DNA from: Phialocephala subalpina
Lineage: Eukaryota; Ascomycota; Leotiomycetes; Helotiales; Mollisiaceae
Reading direction: 5' to 3'
DNA: 38,473 nucleotides
Assembly: GCA_900073065.1 (NCBI GenBank)
Contig: FJOG01000019.1
Coordinates: 284,837-323,309, forward strand
Below, one piece after another: positions 10,323 through 20,439 of the stretch. Every line of letters starts with the position of its first letter. Position 1 is the stretch's first letter. The position numbers were made by a program, and so were the translations under genes. Below the pieces are notes generated by a model. That model ran no database searches and was not told the DNA's origin. It saw nothing but the letters and a program-made list of their open reading frames with translations.

Positions 10323-10891
10323 TTCAATTGTGTAGCAAGGTTTGCAATTGATGGTTTTGTTGTTGGAGTTGCGAGGTTGTGTTCTTTTTGGTCGAGGAGA
10401 TCAAGAGGTGGTAGCATTTGTGGACGTTTTGGTTCAGTCTTCCAATCGCAAGACTGCATATTACCGTAGCTTCCGACGGGAAAACTGATATCGTCTGATA
10501 TGAGTTGAATGTCCCTCAAAATTTCCAGGGTCACAACAACCTGCCTCCAGAATTCTGGAGGAGCATCAAGTCACCTGACCCATTTGGCTTTTGGACCTCA
10601 CCAAGCACAGCGCAACGCCCGTCGCTCTTGCCGTAATTGATGAATAACATTATGGAATTGCTTTAAGTTGAGCCATGCAGTATAGTTACAATACAAAGTT
10701 CGCAATGCTTGGGATCTCTGATCCTGAGTCATTTGATGTTGTCGAGATAAGCGAGCTGCAGGGAGCTGCATGTGGCTGCAAAGGATCGTCTTGACATCAT
10801 TGTGCCTTGAGCCGTAACTTACTTCGATGGCACCTCTTAAGTCTTAAGTTGTCTGCATATCATGACCCTCCTTTTTTTAATTGCAGGTCTG
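10323..10891. other. Intergenic, promoter side of CCCH gene
   Basis: This stretch lies upstream of the minus-strand coiled-coil/CCCH gene. A poly-T run at about 10872-10879 and no coding frame with support were seen. Confidence 0.35.
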
Positions 10892-11984
10892 TTATTCAAG
10901 GATGGCTCCAAGCTCTGGAATCTTGAAGCCCTCATCCTTCCTCTGCTTCGAATACCGCAAAGCGACTCCGAACTCCTCATTTCTTTGCCTCAACCCCGCC
11001 AAACCGTCTTTGAAGTCTTTTTCGCTTCTAACTTTCAATGACACCCAAACATCTTCGAATTCCACACGATCTCTTCCTTCCAACTTTCCAAGAGCTCGTT
11101 CAAGCTCAGCGTCTTTCTTCTGTTTTAACTCCACCTAACCTTGTTCGAAGTCCCCTTCTTTCCTTCGCGTTAGCACTGGTGATGAATTCTGAAAATCAAC
11201 GTCTTGCTGTTCTTTTAATCCAAGCAAACCCATTCTGATATTTGCCAATAATCTCTCCATCCATGCGCCTTCCGCGCCTGTCCACGGACATAGCGTCTGA
11301 AAGGTGATTGGCGCCACCTGAATTCGTTTCTAAGTATCGATAGGCTCTTGAAGTTCAAGATACAGATCTTCTCGGCCAGTTCGAGCATTCCCTTCAGGAA
11401 GTCTAGGGAGTACAAAGGCAACATTGCACGGATCGATGATAGAGAGCAAGCTGCATGGTCAATGCTCCCGAACCAATTTATCGCACCATTCTATTGCTCT
11501 CCCCATTTCATGTCGAGGATATCTTGAAACGAGTCGAAGTAGAAGATCGTGTCAGGAGTGTGTCGAATATATCTGTTCTTGGCTCTCTTCCTTTCAGTAA
11601 ATATCTCGAGATACACTTTGCGAGATTCCTTCGTGGCTGCAGAACACCTGGTGCCTTGCCATCCCAGCTAAGAACAGAGACTCTCTTGAGATTGGGCATG
11701 ACCTTCAGGCAATATGCCTCGGTCCAGTACCTTTCGCCTTTCTGTTTTGCGGGACGAACTCGATGATCGATAATGAGGGGAATTATGAATCAGCTAAGAG
11801 TGGCGTATTGCCATTTCATTATCCGCAATTCGACAGGCAGGAGGTTAAATCGTCCAAATTCAGGGGATAGTTGTTCTTCCTGGTCTGGAAAGCTTCCAGC
11901 TGGCCATGACGGAAAAGATATCGGGATAAAGCCTTGGTCGGTCATGGTGTTGAATGTCCCAGACTCGACAGTATATTCTGCCAC
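10892..11984 (-). pseudogene. Decayed 2EXR-like gene with C-terminal 15-aa repeats
   Basis: Read on the minus strand, the upstream part contains FGRFNLLPVELRIMKW, which matches the start of the fungal 2EXR domain (F..F..LP.ELR..IW). That frame hits TGA at 11790-11792, continues coding-like through MPNLKRVSVLSWDGK, and stops again at 11508. A second frame then takes over (LPEGNARTGREDLYLELQEPIDT) with TAG at 11330-11332, passes through PITFQTLCPWTGAEGAWMERLLANI, crosses TAG at 11135-11137, and ends at 10892 after about seven 15-residue repeats. At least three nonsense codons and one frame change make an intact product unlikely. The function of 2EXR proteins is not established. I infer that the two frames belong to one gene from their order and spacing, not from a homologue. 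Confidence 0.6.
10905..11218 (-). repeat. Seven tandem 45-bp (15-residue) repeats
   Basis: Translated on the minus strand the units are LKEQQDVDFQNSSPV, LTRRKEGDFEQG(stop)VE, LKQKKDAELERALGK, LEGRDRVEFEDVWVS, LKVRSEKDFKDGLAG, LRQRNEEFGVALRY (14) and SKQRKDEGFKI. The consensus is roughly L-K-x-R-x-x-x-D/E-F-x-x-x-L-x-x. The protein periodicity is clear while the DNA units are well diverged, so the repeat evolved under selection for the protein before the stop appeared. Confidence 0.75.
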
Positions 11985-12382
11985 ATATGTTAGAGCATTG
12001 AATCAATATCGTCCAAAACACTCTCAGCAGAGCATAAAGTTTATAGCTAGGAGCGTGGTGATGAACTTTTTGCCTAGAGCTTTTGTATTTTAGAAATATT
12101 AAGACGTGTAAACGGACTTCTGATGTCTAGAAAGGGTTCGAATTGCTGCGCTGGCTCGCCTGCCTATTCCTCCATTGTGTTGATATAAAAGCCTCCACAA
12201 AAGTATACACCCAACAAAAAAAGTCCAATCAAGACAACCACTACCCTCTTAACTCCCATTTGCAAAATTTTAAACTTATACCCAAATCACTCTACCACTT
12301 TATTGTGTTGATACAGAACTTACAACAAACACCAAAGAGAACGACCACCTTCTGAAATGCCTGTTGCAAAATCCTAAGCAAC
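11985..12382. other. Intergenic
   Basis: The 3' flank of the seven-exon gene and the 5' flank of the decayed 2EXR-like gene. It is A-rich in places (for example 12210-12225). No gene, repeat or RNA was recognised. Confidence 0.35.
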
Positions 12383-14508
12383 TCACTCATCATCATCCTC
12401 TCCAGACCCAGAATCACTCGTACCAGAGAACTTATACTTCGCCTTCTCCGCCGCCGACATCTGCGTGATATCATAGTACTTACCACCTGGATGTTCTTTC
12501 TTGAATCGCTGATACTAATACAACCAAGAATTAGCTCCGTTCTCAACTCTCACGAAAAAAAGAAATTGAAGAGAAGAAAAAATGGAAATAACTCACCTTC
12601 CCCTTCCACGCCAATCCCTTCGTGACTCTCCTCTCCGCTCTCCATCTCTCCAACTGCGACTGCGTAATACTGATCCGTTCCGGAGAGGGGATGGTGAGTA
12701 TGACGCCATATTTATCCGCGGCTCGCACGATCTCGTGGAGCCAGGGAAGGTGGAAGTCTGTGCAGATCGTCGTTAAGAAGTTGAGCAGGAGGAGTGTCAT
12801 TATGCCGATGTTGTCTGGGAGGGGAGCTGTGGGTGAGGTTGGGAGGAGGTTGGACTCGTGGAGCATTTCGAGAGTGGTGATGTACATGATGCCGAACATG
12901 TTGAGGACTTCTTGGATGGCGTCGGGGTCATCGTTCACTGTTTTGAAGAAGTTAGTAGTGGGAAGGGAAGGATGGGGAGGGAGAGGGGGAGATAGGGGAG
13001 GGACATACTCATCCATGGTGTATGATCCTCCATGTATAGGTACCTGGTTGTTGGAATGGATGTGAGTAATTGTTGCGTTTGAGTGCTGTTGAGATGGTGG
13101 TTTCGAATCGCGAAGTAGTGTTAATTAGGATGGCACTTACGTTACTAGACCTTCTACGATGGTCCATTTCTCTATGGGGGAGACTTCCTTCTTGAAGATG
13201 ACCTTGTTGAACTCCGCCAGCTTGTTGTATGTTAGTGGCTAGAATATAGTATGTGTTGAAGGAGGATACATACCACATTGTCCATTACCTCTGTTATACC
13301 GTAGCCGGCAAAGTCGTTGTAAACTGTGAAGATTTCTGAGTTAGCAATGTTTCTTTCTTTAAATTCTCGTGTCAAAACAGAAAGGTAGCTTAATTCTGGG
13401 AAGCAAGGAAGTTCGAGGAAGGGTTCATATGCCTGTCGTGACAACTTAAATGATGACAACGATGTATCAGACTACTTACTATACATTGCGTGCAAATCAG
13501 GATCACGCTTATCGACTTCTTCACGGATCTCAAACGCTTTCTTCATGCCGGCTTTAGAAACCGGGACACCCTCATCGGTGACCACACGCGGTGGCACAAA
13601 TGCTGCTTTCTCGGCTTCTTCCCTAAGTTGGGCCACAGATTTCGGTTTCGGAATCTCCTTTCCGTTCTCGTCCAGCTTGATGTTCGGCTGCATATCCTTT
13701 ACATCTTCGACCTTCAACCAAGTTGATGCCCATTGCACCACACCCTCCTTAGCTTTCTTGATCTTGTTCGAGAGTTTTTCTTTGGCCTTTGTGATTCGAG
13801 CTTGCGCCTCTGTGTGAGTTATGCTGCCAGCCTTCTCCTTCTCCAAAGCCTTGTCGATGGCAGCGTTGCACTCTCTCTGAAAATCGTTCAGCTTTTCTTG
13901 GAAGTTTCTCTTACCCCTTTGCTTGACCTTGCGATCCTCCTCACTGACACCTTGAATAGCTTTCGCCTCATTTACTGTCATGAGACCAGCTTTCACAAAT
14001 GCTTCTCTAGCCTGATCTGCCCTCTTCTTAAATGGCGCACAAATCTTTTCCTTAAGGTCGTATATCTCTTCCGAGGATATGCAGACCTTGTCCTTAACGT
14101 ACGCATTGAAAGCTTCAGTGTATGCCATATTTCTTTCGTTCTCGATAATGTCCAGTTGTTCTTGCAGTGATCCAGGTTCGGGCCTGGGTTCATCAAATTC
14201 GATATCGTCGTCCTCCTCGTCCTCCTCATCTTCTGATTTTTCCTCGTCATTGCTGGGCCACAGGAGAAAGGTAACTGGGACCGGTTCTTGGTTGACCATC
14301 TACAGGATTTAGATTAGTTCAAACATCACAGGGTGATGTAGGGCAACGAACTTACGGTGCTGGGATCCGAGTACTTGTATACCTTACCATCAGCAGCTTC
14401 TCCGGCTTTCTCAGCAGCAGTCTTGCGTATCGTTGGTTTCTTTGCAGAAGGGACATTATTCGCATTGGCATCCGCCATCGCGAGCGGTACTTTTCGTTTA
14501 GGAGGCAT
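12383..14508 (-). CDS. Conserved-looking hypothetical protein, seven exons
   Basis: Predicted 536 aa. Exons: 14508-14356, 14299-13480, 13323-13274, 13220-13141, 13043-13009, 12937-12597 and 12514-12383 (1611 nt in one frame). Introns are 56, 156, 53, 97, 71 and 82 bp. All donors are GTAAGT, GTATGT or GTGAGT, and clear branch sites such as GCTAAC, CACTAAC or ACTAAC are seen in several. The N-terminus is basic (MPPKRKVPLA), followed by an acidic run at about 69-88 (EDEEDEEDDD) and a Lys/Glu-rich helical region. The second half contains YNDFAGYGITEVMDN, WTIVEGLVTYLYMEDHTPWM and an aliphatic helix-rich part ending with KYYDITQMSAAEKAKYKFSG. I recognise no family. Basic and acidic tracts suggest a nuclear protein, but that is inference. 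Splicing of exon 3 (50 nt) and exon 5 (35 nt) is inferred from frame continuity. The 156-bp intron is the least certain join. Confidence 0.75.
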
Positions 14509-14779
14509 CGGAGTGGAAGTTTGAAGCTATTCTGCAAGTGACGCTGATGATTTTAAGTTCACTTCCATGGAAATTTCGAGATGAATGACGGGAGACGCGT
14601 TGTGGTCATAGCGCGTTTGTCACGTGAATCGCTTACCCCTTTTGAGCTTGAACACGACAAGCGAAGCCAGCCAGCTGCATTATATTCTTGTGTTACTATC
14701 TGTCATTATTGCAAGCAAGATCACCGGAGTGTACATCATTAGTCATTCTTATCGTGAGTCATAATCCCTTCAAATCAAC
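14509..14779. other. Short intergenic region
   Basis: It lies between the seven-exon gene start and the 3' end of the next minus-strand gene, and should contain the promoter of the former. No TATA box is evident. Confidence 0.35.
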
Positions 14780-15476
14780 TCAATAGTACGATGCTTCCGA
14801 TTCCGCAACCCCGAGCTGACTAACATCTGCATCCGAAGCATTCCCATCAAACCTCACGCTCCTCTTCCGCGGATCAAGTCTTCGTTCCAATATAGACAGA
14901 GGGCCTCGGTCCCTGACCACACGACGACTGGAAGTTTCTTTCTGCGTTGATGCTGACGGCTCATCTACTCTATCTGGCGCGACTCGAGATTCCGGGACTG
15001 GTGCCATATGTCGTCTCGTGCGCCTTTCAGCGATTATATCTGAGATTTCTGTGGTCTTCCCTTTAGATGATGACACCGCAGGTTGCTCTGGTGATACTGG
15101 GGTAGGCGAAGGCGGTTGCGGTTGACGTCTTCGGCGGCGTCGATGTTCTCTTGATTCGGAGATCGGAGGCGTACTGTTGGGAGACAACTTGCTAGTGCCT
15201 GTACTGTCCTGTTTCGCAGATTTCTTATCTTTCGCTGCGGAGCTATGTGGGGTCGTGGTCTTGCTAATTGTCTCATCTTTTGACAGGGGTTCGCGAGGTT
15301 TTCGATCCGCCTCTCCTCAAGCTGATGATTCCCTTTCTGTAGAGATGGGTTGGGTAGGCACATCTTCGTAATGAAATGCCTACCTTGTTTATTGGGGTTG
15401 GAAAACTTGATATACAAAGAATGCTTACTAAAAGCGCAAGGCTAGACCGAAAAAGAAGGCATCTTTGTGCCGACAA
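14780..15476 (-). pseudogene. Basic disordered protein frame with one internal TGA
   Basis: A two-exon reading is visible: 15476-15429 (start MSAQRCLLFRSS) and 15379-14780, joined over a 49-bp intron with a GTAAGC donor and TAG acceptor. Phase is kept, for 216 codons in total. The product is rich in Ser, Thr, Arg and Pro with a run of six Arg (EHRRRRRRQPQ), then IIAERRTRRHMAPVPESR and RGPLSILERRLDPRKRSVRF near the C-terminus. One in-frame TGA at 15317-15319 interrupts it (RESSA-stop-GEADRK). A CGA-to-TGA transition would explain the stop. It could instead mean that the real gene begins downstream or has another splice. I recognise no family. Confidence 0.45.
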
Positions 15477-15630
15477 GTGCTGCTTATGATAAGGGGGGTT
15501 GCTTGCAGTCTCACATAAAAAATCGCGGTTTAAGTAATTAGTATAAAGGAGGATTGCCCGATTTCTGCTGTTTGCGGAATATATTTTATTACTATTCTTT
15601 GTCGAGGACTAGGCTTTTGTATAGCTCCAG

Positions 15631-15640
15631 GTATATAAAG
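15631..15640 (+). promoter_or_regulatory. TATA box upstream of APH gene
   Basis: GTATATAAAG lies about 95 bp before the ATG at 15733, with a pyrimidine-rich CTTCTTCATT stretch between, which is a normal fungal promoter layout. Confidence 0.55.
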
Positions 15641-15732
15641 AAAGAGAAAGTCCTTTTATATCTCTTCTTCATTACCCATAATTATTAAGCTACCGTCGAC
15701 GCTTTACAAGTTATCTTGCTCAGCATTTGGCC

Positions 15733-17001
15733 ATGGGCGACGACTCAGCCAAGAGCGGCGATTTAGCTAAATGCAATGACCTAACCAATAGCGACAGCCA
15801 TGTCGACCACGATTACAGGCACCCCGAACGGGAGCAGAAAGATTTGATCTGGGCACCTGATGAGAAATCCCCTGCGGGATACAAGAAGCTCCGCGCGGAG
15901 CAAGGGCGGCCACCCGTCGAGGAAACCTGGATGGACGAGCACCGCGAGTTATGCTGGGCCTGCGGGTGGACTAATTACCTCGAGCTCCACTCGTCGTACA
16001 GTCCGCGGCTCAAAATATACCACGCGCGCCAAAACATGGGGCTGTGGGATGTCGGTGGGCAGTGGGTACTGCGCGACGAGCCTAACGACGGGTCGGCTGG
16101 TAACGACTTCATGACGCAGCAATTTCTCCGCGCGCAACCCGGCCTAACCATCCCGCTGGTGGCGAAAATGCTCGCGCTCAGCGGGCCCGACGACGCGGTC
16201 CAATTTACGCTAATGAGCCAGGCGAGCGGCGTGCGGCTGGATCAGGTGTGGCCGCGCCTCTCGCCAGCCCAGAAGGCAGGCTACGTGCGCCAGATGGCGG
16301 CGGTCATCACGGCGCTGCGCCAGTTCACGGCGCCCAGCGCGCAGAAAGTCGACGGCAGCCTGCTCGATGACCTTATTATTGGCCACTGTGTCCGACGCCG
16401 CGCGCCCAGCTGCACTAAGATCGGCCCCACTGCCGACGCCTGGATCGACGCGCTCGCGCCCAGCCTCCGCGGCGGCCTCTCCCACCTCCACAAAACCAAC
16501 GACCCCGCCATTATCGACGCTAAGCTGGCTGAGCTCCGCGCTAACTTTCCGCCGGGCGGGCCTTATTACCTTACTCACGGGGACCTCAACCTGTCGAACA
16601 TTATCGTCCAGGACGATAAGATCACCGCTATCCTGGACTGGGAGATGGCTGGCTACTACCCGTGGTGGGCCGAACGCTGGCTCTCCATCAGGAATTACGC
16701 TCCCGCAAATGAGCTCTTTGACCCCATGTGGGCTTTGCTGGAGCCCGAGCTGAGCTTCGAGACGCTGCGCAGAGACGTGTCCGTCCCCGTCGGGGATGTC
16801 ATCAGCGCCTGGGAAAAATGCAACGTAGAACACCCCGGCCAAAACGCCCGCTGGCTACGGCCGGCCTTCTCCAAATGCGAGCCGTGGGCCGGAGAGATTA
16901 AGTGGCGCGATTGTGGCAACCAGCTTGAGCATAAGATTCGTGATGTCCAGTGGGGTGCTGAAAGTCCGAATTACCCCTACAACGGATTATATAGCAGCTA
17001 G
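15733..17001 (+). CDS. APH-fold phosphotransferase family protein
   Basis: Predicted 422 aa, intronless. It belongs to the aminoglycoside phosphotransferase/choline kinase-like fold, widely expanded in filamentous fungi with mostly unknown substrates. The catalytic loop reads THGDLNLSN around residues 281-289 and the metal-binding motif is ILDWEMAGYYP around 300-310, both matching the family (HGDxxxxN and DxE/D). The start is the ATG in CCATGGGCG context; an in-frame TTG just upstream is not a likely start. Base composition is strikingly GC-rich with strong G/C at third positions, while both flanks are AT-rich. That may mark transfer or an inserted gene island. An antisense ORF across the same DNA is a shadow of this GC-rich frame. 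The gene looks intact. Confidence 0.9.
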   Translation: MGDDSAKSGDLAKCNDLTNSDSHVDHDYRHPEREQKDLIWAPDEKSPAGYKKLRAEQGRPPVEETWMDEHRELCWACGWTNYLELHSSYSPRLKIYHARQNMGLWDVGGQWVLRDEPNDGSAGNDFMTQQFLRAQPGLTIPLVAKMLALSGPDDAVQFTLMSQASGVRLDQVWPRLSPAQKAGYVRQMAAVITALRQFTAPSAQKVDGSLLDDLIIGHCVRRRAPSCTKIGPTADAWIDALAPSLRGGLSHLHKTNDPAIIDAKLAELRANFPPGGPYYLTHGDLNLSNIIVQDDKITAILDWEMAGYYPWWAERWLSIRNYAPANELFDPMWALLEPELSFETLRRDVSVPVGDVISAWEKCNVEHPGQNARWLRPAFSKCEPWAGEIKWRDCGNQLEHKIRDVQWGAESPNYPYNGLYSS

Positions 17002-17219
17002 CCTGGCCCCCGTTATTCGGTCGTGTTGCAATTTTGATTTGATATTCCTTTATGCTACGATTTTTTCTTTTAGGGTTATACTCGCGTTGGAATTTTAACA
17101 ATTAATAATTATTTAAAATCCCTTAAAAAGAAATTTTTTTAAATAAATTATATATTTTGTTTATCGGATGGAGCTTTATAGAAATAGCAATCTCCTCCCT
17201 CCATCCTCAATCCCTACTA
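17002..17219. other. AT-rich spacer
   Basis: Short spacer between APH and the convergent small gene, with A/T runs at about 17096-17160 (AATTAATAATTATTTAAAA and a T7 run). Nothing else is recognised. Confidence 0.4.
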
Positions 17220-17663
17220 TTAGAAATTCGCCATTCCTTCAACCAACTCCCCGCCACCCTCTAACCCCTCCAAAACTCTACGCACCTCCGCCCACCCCTC
17301 CTCACCCATATTATCCCACGTTTTTGACGCTGTATTAATTCCCTCCCGCTCCGTCTTCAAACCCCAACTAACGCTCTTTATGCCATTATGATCCCTCACA
17401 AACAAAACCTTCTTCCACCCCTCGCCCACCCTAACCGCCGTCCCATCATTTCTCCGAAACCACTCCATCGTCTGCAACCGCCAGTTCAGGGATAGATGCC
17501 CTTGCAGAGGGGAGATGACGTCCCATTCAAGAATAACATCGTTCATAGATCGTGTGGGCAGGGTGACCGCGCCGCAATCGTCGCAGGTCTTGGCACGCGA
17601 GATACAATTGCGCTTGCAGAACCAGCATTCGTTGGGCGCCGAGATTTGTACCTGCCGCATCAT
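17220..17663 (-). CDS. Small protein with CxxC...CxxC zinc-ribbon-like motif
   Basis: A 147-aa intronless ORF (146 aa if the second of two adjacent Met codons is used). The N-terminus has C-x2-C (C13, C16), then C-x2-C (C27, C30), with an extra Cys at 20, consistent with a small zinc ribbon. Downstream it contains LEWDVISPLQGHLSLNWRLQTMEWF and WGLKTEREG, then a Gly/Glu-rich end. The composition and length suggest a real gene. I do not recognise a named family. It converges with the APH gene across an AT-rich spacer. Confidence 0.55.
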   Translation of the reverse strand: MMRQVQISAPNECWFCKRNCISRAKTCDDCGAVTLPTRSMNDVILEWDVISPLQGHLSLNWRLQTMEWFRRNDGTAVRVGEGWKKVLFVRDHNGIKSVSWGLKTEREGINTASKTWDNMGEEGWAEVRRVLEGLEGGGELVEGMANF

Positions 17664-17998
17664 TGTTCTGAAGGAAATGGGTTATATAAGATGTAGATAC
17701 AGTAGTTATACGAAGTAGTGTAGGTGGGTGGAATGCTGGGTAGGAAAAAGACGACGAGAAAACAAGTGGATAGAGCCCGAGTCCTAGGCTGTCTGCTGGT
17801 TTCTTATATCCACATTCATTGCTTGAGGACTTCTGCTCCGAGCTGAGACTGATAGTGGGCTTCTTTGATGGGAATGTGAGAAGTAAGTACCGGCCGAGCT
17901 CCCCCATTTTGCAAGCGAGTAAGACGAGATAGAACTGTCTTTGTATGTTGTACGATTCGTTGAAACTCGTCATCAAGCTTCTTTTCGTATTCTTTGTT

Positions 17999-18000
17999 GA

Positions 18001-18032
<32 letters not shown>
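17999..18032. repeat. (GAAA)n microsatellite
   Basis: About eight uninterrupted copies of the tetranucleotide GAAA. Confidence 0.95.
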
Positions 18033-18264
18033 GCTGTTTGCAATTTTCTTGTTTGTTTCATGCACAAAGCGACTCATGCTTTTACAGTGTTTGAATAGAA
18101 TAGGGGAGGGGTATTGAAACGAGCTTTTATGCTTGAGAGATGTAAGGATTACTCGAGGCTTAACATCACGATAGATCGTTTAAGCAAACACAAACGTTCA
18201 AATAGAAGCAGGCGTCCAGGGAGACACAGTCGTTCGTGCAAGATATCCGACCAGGCATGGTTCA

Positions 18265-18280
18265 GGAAAGTATAAAAGTC
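18265..18280 (+). promoter_or_regulatory. TATA-like box with no clear downstream gene
   Basis: AGTATAAAAG is followed by a C/T-rich tract (TCTCTTTCCCAACCTC) and by CACAATGAAAG at about 18385. It looks like a complete core promoter but only a 24-codon frame follows. A minus-strand CTTTTAT box lies about 140 bp upstream. Confidence 0.4.
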
Positions 18281-19050
18281 TCTTTCCCAACCTCAGTACA
18301 ATCCATACCAGTTCTTTGACACTTTCCATCCTTTCAGCCCTTTACTCACTGTTCTCTAAACCTCGCGTAGCCGATTGACCACTCACAATGAAAGCTCGAA
18401 AGCTAGCAAACGAAAGCTGGGTCCACGTTGCTCTAAGAAGCGCTCGTGAAAGGAACTATGGATGAGAATCAAGGAAGGAGAGTTCTTTTCATGGGCCTCC
18501 AGCTTGTGGATTGCATGCGCTGACAAGGACGACACCTGCAAAATCCCAGCCGCTGGGTTGAATAAAGGAGTAGTCGCAAGGCAGGCAGAGAATTTGTAAT
18601 TGGATATGTGGAGGACTATATAATCGTTGCTTTAGACAAGACGTCTCTCCTTTCGTTGCAATTCTCGAGATACCCACGACTTATTCATGACCAGCCCAAA
18701 GGAGCTGAACGCAGACAATTTGAGCAGCGATGCACGACACACGACGCTTATGCTGGTCTGCTTCGAAATTTGATGCAGACACACAGATATAGACTACAGG
18801 ATGCTACACCATCAACGAGTCAGAAAAGACGGGACCTGATAGTTAGAATGAAGTTGACAGCAGTCGATATCCTACATTCAAGCACTGAGCTGAGACTGGG
18901 TGTGGATGGACTTCGACTCATATGAAACTATCTTGAAAATCTCAAAAACTGATAAAATATACTTGAGGTATAGGTATGTTGCACCAGTTCCGGACGCAGA
19001 GCGGCTCTCTCGTTGTTACTGTTCTGTTGGGGAACACTAAGGAAGAGGAC

Positions 19051-19330
19051 TTGCTTTTATGCCCATCCAGCTTCAGAATTATGTACCAAGAATAGGCGAG
19101 ACTTCCAAAGTTCCAGCTTCTAGAGGTGAATAGAGCCATATTGATAGAAGGAAGATATCAAAGCACGCGACACATCATCCCTGAGAGGTCTAAGGCAGAT
19201 CATTACATGCTAAACCTAAAATCTTCCATCTTCTGATCTCTTTCGTTGGCCCATTCACCAGCATCGTTCAAACTGATTTACGCCACGCAATTCAAAGTCT
19301 ACCTCGGGATAAAGTCAAGTATATAAGACA
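19051..19330. promoter_or_regulatory. Divergent TATA unit A
   Basis: A minus-strand TATA-like box (GCTTTTATG on plus, 19053-19061) faces away from a plus-strand GTATATAAG near 19320, about 265 bp apart. Between them are ACTTCCAAAGTTCCAGCTTC and GGTGAATAGAG, shared in weaker form with other units. No coding frame follows either box. Confidence 0.4.
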
Positions 19331-19354
19331 TTACAAATCAACGAAATTTTCAAT
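19105..19354 (+). repeat. Exact 250-bp tandem duplication, copy 1
   Basis: Begins CCAAAGTTCCAGC and ends CGAAATTTTCAAT. It is identical base for base to 19355-19604 by eye, including the plus-strand TATA box. Confidence 0.95.
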
Positions 19355-19604
19355 CCAAAGTTCCAGCTTCTAGAGGTGAATAGAGCCATATTGATAGAAG
19401 GAAGATATCAAAGCACGCGACACATCATCCCTGAGAGGTCTAAGGCAGATCATTACATGCTAAACCTAAAATCTTCCATCTTCTGATCTCTTTCGTTGGC
19501 CCATTCACCAGCATCGTTCAAACTGATTTACGCCACGCAATTCAAAGTCTACCTCGGGATAAAGTCAAGTATATAAGACATTACAAATCAACGAAATTTT
19601 CAAT
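19355..19604 (+). repeat. Exact 250-bp tandem duplication, copy 2
   Basis: Second copy, directly abutting the first. The lack of any difference, in a region where all other duplicates have diverged, means either a very recent event or an assembly artefact. Confidence 0.95.
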
Positions 19605-19742
19605 GGAAAAACATTCGAGTAGTGCTTTGAGTGCAATCACATGCGGAATAAAAGTAGAACGGAAGAGACGCCCAAGAATTGAACTCCTTCTCTTCTTCAT
19701 CCCCAGTGGTTGTGACCTGAGATGAAGGAAGGGATGCAGGCC

Positions 19743-20030
19743 TCTTTTTATACCCCACTAGCTGAGGTCCAGCTCATGAATGACGTCAAATGAAAAGAGG
19801 TGGAGGTTGGAGGATACTTGGAATGTTCCGGCTTCGGCGGGTGAATTGAGGAACATTCATCCTCGCTGATCAATCCAAGGAAACATCTCATATCAGTGTC
19901 GCAGTCGCTCGTTAAGGAAGTGAAGTTCGATTGTCCAGTCCCGAGGCTGTATCCTCCACTCAATCATATTCACCGAAAACCCTCCACAACATCAGCTTCT
20001 TGCTCGAGCAACGACTGGGTATATGTAAAG
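19743..20030. promoter_or_regulatory. Divergent TATA unit B
   Basis: A minus-strand TATA box (CTTTTTATAC on plus, 19744-19753) is followed 28 bp later by the palindrome TGACGTCA (19781-19788), then TTGGAATGTTCCGGCTTC and GGGTGAATTGAGG. A plus-strand TATATGTAAAG lies near 20020, about 270 bp from the first box. Confidence 0.4.
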
Positions 20031-20439
20031 CCACCATTAGAACAGAAAGCACAAGCGCAGATGGAAAGAAGGACACCAAAAGAGAAACAAGATCCGATGG
20101 ACATCTAGACTCGCTCCCAAAGAAACACCTGCCACTCTGCCAGAGTGTATCACGAGTATACACCTCTCTTAACGTGCCGATACTCTAGACGAGGTTTAAG
20201 AACTGGAATGGTGTAAAGATAATCGAATGGAAGGATGGTTATTAGTAGCGAAATAAGAAATTAACAAAGCTCAAAATTCTAAGTCAAGATCCGGCAGAAT
20301 AAAGAAGAGTCCAACCCGGGCCACGCTATCGAAGACCTCAACGCATGCGAATCATGCAACAAAGTCAGAGACACACTATTAAGTGTTCGTCTAGGTCAAT
20401 TGTCGTGCTTGGGAGATCAAGACCAGAGCAGTGGAACTG

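Noticed and set aside
12125..12170. GGGTTCGAATTGC as a tRNA T-loop
   Set aside because: No acceptor, D-arm or anticodon pairing can be formed around it.
15380..15428. Alternative acceptor at CTCTACAG near 15335 for the gene at 14780-15476
   Set aside because: It puts the rest of the exon in a frame that ends at 15034 and lacks the Arg/Ser-rich C-terminal sequence; the TAG acceptor at 15380 keeps the better frame.
16210..16842. A 210-codon minus-strand ORF across the APH gene
   Set aside because: It is an antisense shadow produced by the GC-rich codon usage of the phosphotransferase, whose catalytic motifs are on the plus strand.
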